Assembly: GCA_024280535.1 (NCBI GenBank)
Contig: JAJRPY010000070.1
Span: forward strand, 1-7,557
Direction: 5' to 3'
Source of the DNA: Gammaproteobacteria bacterium
Lineage (GTDB): Bacteria > Pseudomonadota > Gammaproteobacteria > PS1 > Pseudothioglobaceae
Length of the DNA stretch: 7,557 nucleotides
Positions within the stretch are counted from its first letter, which is position 1. Every line of letters starts with the position of its first letter. Below are positions 1 through 7,488 of the stretch, piece by piece. The notes below the pieces were generated by a model. That model did no database searches. It was given only the letters and a program-made list of their open reading frames with translations, and was not told the origin of the DNA. Both the position numbers and the translations under genes were made by a program.

Positions 1-1824
1 ATTTTTCCCCATGCCTAAATGAGATACCGATTGCATTTCGACTGTTTTGTTAAGCCTTCCTTTTGCACTAGGCATGGACACAACTCCATCAGATACATGA
101 CCAGCAAAAAGATGATTGGCAGTGCATCCGGTATAGGCCACAATGTGCCTTATGGTTTTAGAAAAAGTGCTGGATAAAATATTTTTACCAATATTCCCTG
201 CCAGTCCCAAACTGGGTATAAGTTGGCTATCATTATTAAGCACTTCTAACCCATGACTTGAGATTGATAAATAATTAATGGCACCATTTAGGGTTTTGTT
301 GACAGCGTAACCCTTTAATTTTAATAATTCAATAGCGACTTTTATGAAAGTATTGCCACTGTCCAATATTTCGTATCCGGCATCTTTTTCTGTTACTGTC
401 ATTTTGTCAGATGCCCCTAATTTTCGAATTATTTTAGCGTCAATATTGCCATCTATACTCACTAAAGGTCGAGGAAAATTTATAACTTTTACTACAAAAC
501 GGTCTTGTCTAATGCAATTTTGTATGTCGGATCTCTTGAACATCAATAAACTCGCTAAACCACTACCATAGTGTGGGGTGCCAAGTGTTAGTAATCGCCT
601 AACAGATCCCAGATTAAAGTTCATAGAATTTTTATAATTAACATTATCTTTAATAAATTTTCTGGCCACAAGTCCGCCCATGCTATGGCCGATTAGGTCA
701 ACGCGTGTGCATGCTATTGAGGCGTTTATTTTTTTATTACATAAGCGACTTATTTCATCAGATAACAATCTGGAATTACTTTGCATTATTACAGTTGGCC
801 CTAAAGAGCCATTATAATTAATAACACCCACTTCTCTGGCGCCATTGTCTAATAAACTATCCATCAAGCCAATTTTAACACCGCCAAAAATATTTTCCGA
901 AGTGGCAAAAGAGTCTGAAGTTGACCACAACCCATGAATTAACAGCACAGGCGCTCTTTGCTCAATGATAGTTGTTGAATCAATTTCCACTCGACAAGCA
1001 TTATTACTATCCAGAATACATGCTTTAACTGTATATTTTACTTGTTTATCCGTACCTAAAAAACGCTCACCTGCTCTTAATACTGCCGTGACTTGACCGC
1101 TATCATTAAAATCTTGAATATCCAAAGTTATTGCTGTCTTGCCGTTAGTGTCGTATTCTTGAGTGCCTATTTTGTAGGTTGGTTGAGAGGTAAAGGCATA
1201 CAATCTACTGTCAGTTAAATCTGGACTCATTATTTCAAATTTTACTTTGCCTGATAGCTGTTTGGTTTGGGCAGTTAATAATAATCTTGCATTGCCATCA
1301 GTCACTAAACCTTTACGGAATATTTTTTGTTTGCCGTGATTATTAGTTAATAGAGTTTTTATATTTAACTCCTTGATGCTGGATTCATCTTTTTTCAGTG
1401 GCACACCTAAATCAGACAAATGATGTATAACTGGCGAGGCATCGTGCACATTAAGCTTTAAATAATTTGGATTTTCCAGGTCAGTTGCACCCAATTCAGC
1501 GGATATGCTATTGGCAGTTGGTGTGCTAGCTAATCCTATAGCAGGATCAATGGCACTATTCACATCCGTACTTCTGCTACTTTGTGAATTACCATCGGGT
1601 ATTGCCTTAACGGCATTAAAATTTGCTGATGTTGGCATAATGGGGGATTCAACACTGCTATTAATTGGCACTTCATTTGAAGTGTTAATAAGATTTTGAT
1701 ATTCCAGTTGAGAGTTATTGTTAGACGTACTATTTGATTCAGCCAATACAAATGCTACGGATGTGTTAAATTGTGCTGAAAACAACATACTGATTATAAA
1801 AAAATATTCCATTTTAAATTTCAT
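1..1824 (-). CDS. Secreted lipase/esterase, alpha/beta-hydrolase fold (3' end cut by window edge)
   Basis: An open frame of 608 codons without a stop runs off the left edge, so the C-terminus is missing. Residues 1-28 look like a signal peptide (MKFK, then a hydrophobic stretch, with possible cleavage after A24 or A28). Residues about 29-105 are rich in Ser, Asn and Thr and look disordered. Residues about 110-285 look beta-rich and carry a Cys pair (C269, C277). The hydrolase domain begins at VLLIHGLWS (H297-G298, oxyanion-hole type). It has the nucleophile elbow GHSMGG (S381), a GTPHYGSG segment (415-422), SDGVVS with D579, and SHLGM with H602. The D579-H602 spacing of 23 equals that of the Asp133-His156 pair of Bacillus subtilis LipA as I recall it, so the triad appears complete. 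The family hydrolyses acyl esters, and export to the periplasm or outside is inferred. The start is fixed by a strong Shine-Dalgarno. The substrate is unknown, and it could be a phospholipase or esterase rather than a triglyceride lipase. Confidence 0.88.
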   Translation of the reverse strand, partial: MKFKMEYFFIISMLFSAQFNTSVAFVLAESNSTSNNNSQLEYQNLINTSNEVPINSSVESPIMPTSANFNAVKAIPDGNSQSSRSTDVNSAIDPAIGLASTPTANSISAELGATDLENPNYLKLNVHDASPVIHHLSDLGVPLKKDESSIKELNIKTLLTNNHGKQKIFRKGLVTDGNARLLLTAQTKQLSGKVKFEIMSPDLTDSRLYAFTSQPTYKIGTQEYDTNGKTAITLDIQDFNDSGQVTAVLRAGERFLGTDKQVKYTVKACILDSNNACRVEIDSTTIIEQRAPVLLIHGLWSTSDSFATSENIFGGVKIGLMDSLLDNGAREVGVINYNGSLGPTVIMQSNSRLLSDEISRLCNKKINASIACTRVDLIGHSMGGLVARKFIKDNVNYKNSMNFNLGSVRRLLTLGTPHYGSGLASLLMFKRSDIQNCIRQDRFVVKVINFPRPLVSIDGNIDAKIIRKLGASDKMTVTEKDAGYEILDSGNTFIKVAIELLKLKGYAVNKTLNGAINYLSISSHGLEVLNNDSQLIPSLGLAGNIGKNILSSTFSKTIRHIVAYTGCTANHLFAGHVSDGVVSMPSAKGRLNKTVEMQSVSHLGMGKN

Positions 1825-1830
1825 ATTAAA

Positions 1831-1837
1831 CTCCTTA
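1831..1837 (-). promoter_or_regulatory. Shine-Dalgarno of the lipase gene
   Basis: On the minus strand TAAGGAG lies six bases before the ATG at 1824-1822. It is among the best ribosome sites in the window and chooses this ATG over the in-frame Met four codons further in, which has no such site. A perfect TTGACA (minus strand, 1892-1897) lies further upstream but lacks a convincing -10 box at normal spacing. Confidence 0.75.
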
Positions 1838-1932
1838 TTTTTTGAATGTGTTTTTTGCTTTTTTGTAATTCGTTACCTTTCTTATTGTTAATGTCAAAAT
1901 TTCCATCTGTGGACAAATTTTAAAGCCTGAAT

Positions 1933-2078
1933 TTAACCAAGTTTTTTTTATTTGCGACTCTTATCTAAAATTATTAAGCAAAACCTGCAAAGAGTTTACT
2001 TGCGATTATTAAATCTAAATTCACTTCTTTTTAGAAGATATTTAAATACACTACATGTATTATTCAAAACTTGGTTAA
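1933..2078. repeat. 13-bp perfect inverted repeat enclosing 120 bp
   Basis: TTAACCAAGTTTT at 1933-1945 is the exact reverse complement of AAAACTTGGTTAA at 2066-2078. The enclosed 120 bases are AT-rich, with TTGCGA occurring twice (about 1952 and 2001), and have no coding capacity. The layout resembles a small MITE-like element, but there is no clean target-site duplication: CTGAAT on the left and CTGATT on the right match only partly. It may also simply be an extended cruciform or RNA stem in the leader of the lipase gene. Confidence 0.4.
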
Positions 2079-2160
2079 TCTGATTTTAGCATAGCTAAAT
2101 AATTTAATGCCATTAAATATGAACATTACTCTTGGCAAATTTATTCTTACTATGATGTAT

Positions 2161-2508
2161 TCTAAAGCGCTTTCTAAGCAAAATTTACCAGTTTATTCTC
2201 TTGCCATCATTTAATTCATCACACTGTGACATTTGCATAAATAGGGACGGTTAGCAATATTTAATTTTTGTTCAATTGGTGATTTTCTTAAACCCGACCC
2301 TAGCAGGGCTAAGGTAGGGTTTATCCGCACTATTTGTTGATATTTGTCTTTAACGTTGCTTGTGCTAAAGTCACTTGTTGATAGTGCTAATCTAATTATT
2401 AGTGAATCGGATTGATTTTGAATTGATAATAGAAAAAGGAGTGGCACTCAAGTCTGAAATTGTTTAGCTAGTTAAGATTTTAATAAAATTTGTTGTTTTG
2501 CCCGTCAT
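2161..2508 (-). pseudogene. Possible decayed gene, weakly RAMP/Cas7 (Csf2)-like
   Basis: Three consecutive minus-strand stretches read like one broken protein. The first starts at ATG 2508 (MTGKTTNFIKILTS, stop at 2466-2464) and continues in frame to a stop at 2394-2392. The second runs in another frame from about 2399 to 2211 and includes RINPTLALLGSGLRKS. The third returns to the first frame with QCDELNDGKRINW before a stop at 2187-2185. From memory, the NP-x-LALLG-x-G block resembles the NP-x-LALFG-x-G block of Csf2/Cas7-type RAMP proteins. No cas gene or CRISPR array is visible nearby. The middle frame can also be read as a 78-residue ORF from GTG 2447, directly after a TGA, with no ribosome site. 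It may be chance open frame in AT-rich DNA. Confidence 0.22.
2289..2323. repeat. Nested hairpin, GC-rich island
   Basis: TAAACCC (2289-2295) pairs with GGGTTTA (2317-2323). Inside it CCCT/AGGG (2298-2301 and 2305-2308) forms a second short stem, and ACCCTA/TAGGGT offers a competing pairing. There is no T-run on either side, so it is not a standard terminator. It coincides with the most protein-like part of the possible broken gene. Confidence 0.35.
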
Positions 2509-2543
2509 CTTTATTAATGCAAAGATTTTAGGAGAAAACAAAG

Positions 2544-2577
2544 AAAACCCTAAAAAATATTGATTTTAAAGGGTTTT
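2544..2577 (-). terminator. Rho-independent terminator after tRNA-Ser
   Basis: Read on the minus strand, AAAACCCT (2577-2570) pairs with AGGGTTTT (2551-2544), followed by a short T-rich tail (TTTTCTTTG). It begins 14 bases beyond the tRNA CCA end. It is also T-rich on the other strand and could stop transcription both ways. Confidence 0.7.
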
Positions 2578-2590
2578 TGTCTGAAAAAAA

Positions 2591-2682
2591 TGGTGGAGAG
2601 TGAGGGATTTGAACCCTCGATAGGGGATAAACCCTATACACCCTTAGCAGGGGCGCGCCTTCAGCCACTCGGCCAACTCTCC
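2591..2682 (-). tRNA. tRNA-Ser(GCU)
   Basis: The minus strand folds as a class II tRNA of 92 nt including an encoded CCA end (2593-2591). The acceptor GGAGAGU pairs with ACUCUCC. The D-arm has the serine-type GGCCGAGUGGCUGAAGGC pattern. The anticodon stem CGCCC/GGGUG closes the loop CUGCUAA, with anticodon GCU at 2648-2646. A long variable arm (UAUAGGGUUUAUCCCCUAU region) is followed by GAGGG-UUCAAAU-CCCUC as the T-arm. It reads AGC and AGU serine codons. Confidence 0.97.
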
Positions 2683-2695
2683 ATGAGAAAAAAGC

Positions 2696-2724
2696 ATTAT
2701 ACGCTATTATTTTTTAGATTTAAA
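2696..2724 (-). promoter_or_regulatory. Sigma-70 type promoter of tRNA-Ser
   Basis: On the minus strand a perfect -10 box TATAAT (2701-2696) lies 13 bases before the tRNA 5' end. Exactly 17 bases upstream of it is TTTAAA (2724-2719), matching four of six bases of the -35 consensus. This allows the tRNA to be transcribed independently of the trpC operon upstream. Confidence 0.7.
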
Positions 2725-2788
2725 TAGTTAGTGGCTAAAAATTGTAGATAGTGTATAAAAAGTGTAATCATTAGTGCCAAAATTAAAC

Positions 2789-3010
2789 TTAAAAAAACCA
2801 ACGATATAGCCCTAGTGTGTTGACGCAAACGAAGGCGGTGTTTAATAAAATTAAAGAATTGTCCTTGTTTCTTAGCCCTTGAATAATCCAGCTGATGGCA
2901 GAAAGCATAAAGAAAATGTAGCCATATTTTGATTGGCTAAAGTTGAGCGCCACCAATATGCCACCCGAGATGCCAGTGATGGTACCAAACCAGCCCCAAT
3001 GATTATGCAT
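2789..3010 (-). CDS. Small three-helix membrane protein, PnuC-like in appearance
   Basis: I choose the ATG at 3010, giving 73 residues beginning MHNHWGWFG. It overlaps the stop of the OsmC-family gene by 8 nt (ATGCATAA), a usual arrangement for translational coupling. An upstream in-frame ATG at 3049 would add 13 residues and overlap by 47 nt. No clear Shine-Dalgarno precedes either. Three hydrophobic segments are visible (about residues 5-20, 27-44 and 50-72). The WGWFG start and the NTLGLYRWF end recall short PnuC-like (nicotinamide riboside transporter-like) hypothetical proteins, but full PnuC is about three times longer, so transport is not established. It is probably an inner-membrane protein that is last in the trpC operon. 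Confidence 0.7.
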   Translation of the reverse strand: MHNHWGWFGTITGISGGILVALNFSQSKYGYIFFMLSAISWIIQGLRNKDNSLILLNTAFVCVNTLGLYRWFF

Positions 3011-3416
3011 GGATAGAAAAATCGTGGGTAACGCTGGCAGTTTTGCCAAGCATGATGGATGCGGAGCAGTATTTGTCGGCTGATAGGCTGACGGCTTTGG
3101 CTATTTTTTTTTCATTAAGATGGTCACCTTCAATAATAAAATGCATGTGAATATGGGTAAATACTTTGGGGTGGTCTGTTGCACGCTCGGCGGAGAGCTC
3201 AACACGGCAATTGTAAACCTGTTCGCGCATTTTTTTAAGTGTAGAAACCACATCAACAGTGGTGCAGCCACCCATGCCTAATAGCAACATTTCCATGGGT
3301 CTGATGCCTAGATTATTACCACCTAATGCTTCAGGACCATCCATCACAATGGCATGACCGCTGGCAGATTCACCAACCATCATCATGCCATCAATCCATT
3401 TAACGACTGTTTTCAT
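3003..3416 (-). CDS. yhfA: OsmC/Ohr family protein, YhfA type
   Basis: The 137-residue product matches E. coli YhfA (about 134 residues) in length and, from memory, in sequence blocks: KW-x-G with GESASGH (15-21), RPMEM (39-43), GGCTTVDVV (49-57), FTHIHMHF (86-93), and SADKYCSASIML (112-123). The two conserved family cysteines are present, C51 and C117. In OsmC and Ohr this pair reduces organic hydroperoxides. For the YhfA branch the physiological substrate is not established, so peroxidase activity here is inferred. It is likely cytosolic, as no signal peptide is visible. The gene starts 2 nt after the trpC stop, so it is co-transcribed and probably translationally coupled with trpC. Confidence 0.93.
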   Translation of the reverse strand: MKTVVKWIDGMMMVGESASGHAIVMDGPEALGGNNLGIRPMEMLLLGMGGCTTVDVVSTLKKMREQVYNCRVELSAERATDHPKVFTHIHMHFIIEGDHLNEKKIAKAVSLSADKYCSASIMLGKTASVTHDFSIHA

Positions 3417-3418
3417 GA

Positions 3419-4225
3419 TTATTGTCGTTGATTAAAAATAGCGTCAAGTGCTTGGCCAGGGTTTTCTTGGCGCATAAATGCTTCACCGACTAAAAATGCG
3501 TGAATATTATGCTCTTGCATCAATTTTACGTCCTGTGCGTTTAAAATACCGCTTTCGGTAATGACTAAAGTATCGTCCTCAATGGCATCTAATAGGTCAA
3601 TTGTTGTTTGTAGGGTGACTTTAAAAGTTTTTAGATTTCGATTGTTGATGCCAATCATCGGCAGGCGAAGAGTTTGTACGCGTTTTAATTCCTCAAGATT
3701 ATGCACCTCAACCAATACGTCCATGTGGCAAGAAATGGCGAGCATGGCCAAATCCTCCATACGTTGATCTTCTAAGCAGGCAGCAATTAATAAAATGCAA
3801 TCAGCACCGAGTACGCGAGATTGAAATACTTGATAAGGCTCAATGATAAATTCTTTGCGCAATACTGGCAAGGTGACGGCTGATCTAGCTTCAGCTAAGT
3901 ATTTATCATCTCCTTGGAAATAATCTTTATCGGTTAAAACAGATAAGCAGGTGGCTCCATATTTTTCATAACTTTTGGCGATGTCTGTGACGTTAAAATT
4001 CTTGCGTAACAAGCCTTTAGAGGGGGATGCCTGCTTAATTTCGGCAATAACTGCCGTTTGTTTTAAATCTGCCTTGTCTTTGAGTGCTTGGAAAAAATCG
4101 CGAGTGGTTCTGTCTTCGTAAGCCGTTTCCATCATGGTATTGTAAGGCGTTATCTCAAGTGCTGCTTCAATTTCTTGCTTTTTACGGGCAATGATTTTTT
4201 GTAGAATATCGGGTGTATTAGTCAT
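3419..4225 (-). CDS. trpC: Indole-3-glycerol phosphate synthase
   Basis: TrpC closes the indole ring of CdRP to give indole-3-glycerol phosphate and CO2, the fourth step from chorismate to tryptophan, in the cytosol. The 268 residues fit a monofunctional enzyme without the fused TrpF domain. TIM-barrel motifs appear in order: AEIKQASPSKG (61-71, with E62 and K64), SVLTDKDYFQG (95-105), LRKEFIIEPYQV (122-133, with K124), VEVHN (172-176, with E173), GINNRNL (192-198), ITESGI (222-227, with S225) and LVGEAFM (245-251). These correspond to the catalytic and phosphate-binding residues known from Sulfolobus IGPS. No trpD or trpG is adjacent in the window. It is the first gene of a minus-strand operon with the YhfA-type gene. 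No strong Shine-Dalgarno and no attenuator-like leader is visible. Confidence 0.97.
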   Translation of the reverse strand: MTNTPDILQKIIARKKQEIEAALEITPYNTMMETAYEDRTTRDFFQALKDKADLKQTAVIAEIKQASPSKGLLRKNFNVTDIAKSYEKYGATCLSVLTDKDYFQGDDKYLAEARSAVTLPVLRKEFIIEPYQVFQSRVLGADCILLIAACLEDQRMEDLAMLAISCHMDVLVEVHNLEELKRVQTLRLPMIGINNRNLKTFKVTLQTTIDLLDAIEDDTLVITESGILNAQDVKLMQEHNIHAFLVGEAFMRQENPGQALDAIFNQRQ

Positions 4226-4275
4226 AATGGATATTTATTTCTGAATGCCGTCCATTTTAGATGAATTATTTGGCT

Positions 4276-4281
4276 TATAAT
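4276..4281 (+). promoter_or_regulatory. Probable -10 box of the kdsA promoter
   Basis: A perfect TATAAT lies 29 bases before the kdsA ATG in the 85-bp gap between the divergent trpC and kdsA genes, which would give a leader of about 23 nt. The matching -35 region (about 4252-4259) is poor. The minus-strand promoter for trpC must lie in the same gap, but I could not place it convincingly. Confidence 0.45.
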
Positions 4282-4310
4282 TAGCTTAAATTAATTAACT
4301 TTAGATAAAT

Positions 4311-5147
4311 ATGAAATTATTACATTTTGAAATCGGCATTGATCAGCCATTTTTCCTAATCTCTGGCCCTTGCGTGATTGAATCAGAATCACTGGCAATG
4401 GAAACCGCAGAAACGTTAAAAAAAATCACCGAAGACTTGGGTATTAATTTTATTTACAAATCTTCGTATGATAAGGCTAATCGCTCTAGTACGGGCAGTT
4501 TTAGAGGTCTTGGCATTGAAGAGGGGCTGCGTATTTTGCAAAAAGTAAAAGAGCAGATTGGGGTGCCAGTGCTGACTGATGTACACGAGGACACGCCACT
4601 TGATGAGGTGGCTTCCGTGGTGGATATGATGCAAACCCCAGCATTTTTGGTGCGTCAAACTAATTTTATTCAAAATGTGTGCAAGCAGGGTATTCCTGTT
4701 AATATTAAAAAAGGCCAATTTCAAGCGCCTTGGGATATGCAAAATGTGGTTGATAAGGCATTTGAGGTGGGCAATCGGCAGATCACCATTTGTGATCGTG
4801 GTACCTCGTTTGGCTATAATACGTTGGTTTCTGATATGCGCGGCTTGTCAACCATGCGTTCAACAGGTCAGCCGATTGTGTTTGACGCAACGCATTCAGT
4901 ACAGCAACCAGGTGGCAATGGCTTGACCTCAGGCGGGCAAAGAGAGATGGTACCAGTGCTTGCTAGGGCGGCGGCGGGTGTGGGTGTGGCAGGCTTTTTT
5001 ATGGAAACGCATCCTAATCCTGATATAGCATTAAGTGATGGCCCTAATATGATTCCAATTCATCAGATGGCAGATATGCTAAAAACGCTACAAGATATTG
5101 ATTATATTACTAAGAAAAATGGATTTTTAGAAGATCAATTAAGATGA
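4311..5147 (+). CDS. kdsA: 3-deoxy-D-manno-octulosonate-8-phosphate synthase (KDO-8-P synthase)
   Basis: KdsA condenses phosphoenolpyruvate with arabinose-5-phosphate to KDO-8-phosphate, the committed step to the inner-core sugar of lipopolysaccharide, so the cell has or had a Gram-negative outer membrane. The product has 278 residues, the usual length. Motifs: SGPCVIES (18-25), [11 protein letters not shown] (50-60), SFRGLG (63-68), TDVHED (89-94), PAFLVRQTN (110-118), [11 protein letters not shown] (131-141), [10 protein letters not shown] (161-170), [11 protein letters not shown] (192-202), METHPNPD (231-238) and SDGPN (242-246). C21, H195, E232 and D243 match the metal ligands of the Aquifex enzyme. 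E. coli KdsA has Asn at the first position, so this one is expected to be metal-dependent. The family-typical N-terminus supports the start. No Shine-Dalgarno is evident. Confidence 0.97.
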   Translation: MKLLHFEIGIDQPFFLISGPCVIESESLAMETAETLKKITEDLGINFIYKSSYDKANRSSTGSFRGLGIEEGLRILQKVKEQIGVPVLTDVHEDTPLDEVASVVDMMQTPAFLVRQTNFIQNVCKQGIPVNIKKGQFQAPWDMQNVVDKAFEVGNRQITICDRGTSFGYNTLVSDMRGLSTMRSTGQPIVFDATHSVQQPGGNGLTSGGQREMVPVLARAAAGVGVAGFFMETHPNPDIALSDGPNMIPIHQMADMLKTLQDIDYITKKNGFLEDQLR

Positions 5148-5220
5148 AGCAATTAACCCATCAAATCGCACTTTTTTCTAAACGCCCTAAGTCGCACTGG
5201 GTTAATTGTGTGTTGTCATA

Positions 5221-5221
<1 letters not shown>
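5144..5221 (+). CDS. Possible 25-codon micro-ORF bridging kdsA and the ligase gene
   Basis: An ATG overlaps the kdsA stop (ATGA, 4-nt overlap) and opens a frame of 25 codons beginning [16 protein letters not shown]. Its TAA at 5219-5221 overlaps by one base the ATG at 5221 that could start the ligase gene. Both junctions have the form used for translational coupling, so the frame could carry ribosomes from kdsA to the ligase. The peptide resembles no family I know and could be the stub of a deleted gene or an accident. It sits almost entirely over the inverted repeat at 5150-5208. Confidence 0.3.
5150..5208. repeat. 11-bp perfect inverted repeat between kdsA and the ligase gene
   Basis: CAATTAACCCA (5150-5160) and TGGGTTAATTG (5198-5208) are exact reverse complements separated by 37 bases. 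The loop contains TCGCAC twice (5165-5170 and 5192-5197) and a run of six T. In RNA this is a large stem-loop just past the kdsA stop and about a dozen bases before the ligase ATG. It is not a classical terminator, since no T-run follows the stem. It could modulate ligase expression or RNA stability. Confidence 0.5.
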
Positions 5222-6820
<1,599 letters not shown>

Positions 6821-6824
6821 CCTG

Positions 6825-7487
6825 ATGCAATCATCATATTCAAAAATTCCATTATTGGTTTTGGCTGTCTATTTGATGGTGTTTATCGCAACGGCAATCA
6901 ATCCTTATGATCGTGCAACTTGGTGGGCAGAAAACATCCCTATTTGGATAGTTGTATTTGGCTTTGTGGTTACTTTTAGTCGCTTCCAATTCTCTAATTT
7001 TGCTTATATTTTGACAGGTTTTTTCCTGTGTTATCATACGATTGGTGGCTATTTTACGTTTGAATTGGTGCCATTTGACTGGGGCAATGCGCAATTATCC
7101 ACTTTAAACTTTGATTTTTTGTTGCCCGATGGGCGCAACAATTTTGATCGACTTGGGCATTTTTTAGTCGGTGTTTTTGCTTATCCTTTTGTGGAAATAA
7201 GCCTACGCAAAGCTTGGGTGAATAAGCCGATAGTGGCAGTATTTTTTGCCGTATTTGCCTTGGGGTTTTGGGCAGGGACTTATGAGATTATTGAAATGTA
7301 TTACGCTGTGATTGAGGGTGGAGAATCGGGCGTGGCTTTTTTGGGTTCGCAAGGTGATATATGGGATGCGCAAAAAGATATGTTGATGGATATTTTGGGT
7401 GCGCTATTGTTTGCTGTTTGGGCGTTGGTTAATCGCAGATTTTTCCTTAAATTACCCAAACATTCTATGACAAAACAGGAGGATTAA
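6825..7487 (+). CDS. YjdF/DUF2238-like inner-membrane protein
   Basis: The 220-residue protein has about six hydrophobic segments (roughly 8-25, 38-54, 59-77, 109-126, 135-156 and 186-206). Charged and polar residues typical of this family lie in or beside them: H71, the NNFDRLGHF block (105-113, with D108 and H112), the GTYEIIE block (151-157, with E154 and E157), and QGDIWDAQKDMLMD (176-189, with D178, D181, D185 and D189). Length and pattern fit the E. coli YjdF/DUF2238 family, whose biochemical function is not known to me. The conserved acidic and His residues suggest metal or substrate binding in the membrane, which is inference. It starts 4 nt after dapB without a good Shine-Dalgarno, so it is probably translationally coupled. 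Its last codons contain the ribosome site of yciI. Confidence 0.88.
   Translation: MQSSYSKIPLLVLAVYLMVFIATAINPYDRATWWAENIPIWIVVFGFVVTFSRFQFSNFAYILTGFFLCYHTIGGYFTFELVPFDWGNAQLSTLNFDFLLPDGRNNFDRLGHFLVGVFAYPFVEISLRKAWVNKPIVAVFFAVFALGFWAGTYEIIEMYYAVIEGGESGVAFLGSQGDIWDAQKDMLMDILGALLFAVWALVNRRFFLKLPKHSMTKQED
7477..7482 (+). promoter_or_regulatory. Shine-Dalgarno of the yciI-like gene
   Basis: A perfect AGGAGG, six bases before the ATG at 7489, lies inside the last codons of the upstream membrane protein gene. It is the strongest ribosome site on the plus strand of the window and fixes the start of the truncated gene. Confidence 0.8.
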
Positions 7488-7488
7488 A

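Larger units (their letters stand above)
1825..2543. other. Gene-free AT-rich interval
   Basis: About 720 bases between the lipase start and the terminator behind the tRNA-Ser contain no intact gene that I can support. The interval holds the lipase leader, a long inverted repeat (1933-2078), small palindromes at 2024-2037 (CTTCT/AGAAG), 2085-2099 (TTTAGC/GCTAAA) and 2102-2118 (ATTTAATG/CATTAAAT), a nested hairpin at 2289-2323, and broken minus-strand reading frames at 2161-2508. It lies next to the 3' end of a tRNA, a common landing site for integrating elements, but I saw no duplicated tRNA tail in it. Confidence 0.6.

Noticed and set aside
344..571. Plus-strand ORF of 75 codons
   Set aside because: It lies antisense inside the lipase hydrolase domain, whose motifs are on the minus strand. 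There is no ribosome site and no family resemblance.
1505..1751. ORFs on both strands around the lipase N-terminus (1505-1699 plus, 1560-1751 minus)
   Set aside because: Both are out-of-frame readings of the low-complexity Ser/Asn/Thr-rich linker of the lipase.
1870..1897. Possible lipase promoter built on a perfect TTGACA (minus strand, 1897-1892)
   Set aside because: At 16-18 bp spacing the hexamers are TAACGA, AACGAA and ACGAAT, none close to TATAAT, so only the -35 match stands.
1825..2590. CRISPR array or tRNA-derived attachment repeat in the gene-free interval
   Set aside because: I found no regularly spaced repeats and no second copy of the tRNA-Ser 3' end by eye, so neither is claimed.
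2683..2788. Terminator at the end of the trpC operon
   Set aside because: No stem followed by a T-run is visible on the minus strand between the membrane protein stop and the tRNA. Transcripts may simply run on to the terminator behind the tRNA.
3561..3767. Plus-strand ORF antisense to trpC
   Set aside because: It is a shadow of a well-conserved TrpC coding region.
4416..4926. ORFs antisense (4416-4742) and out of frame (4675-4926) within kdsA
   Set aside because: KdsA motifs cover the whole stretch in the main frame, and the alternatives show no ribosome sites or protein-like motifs.
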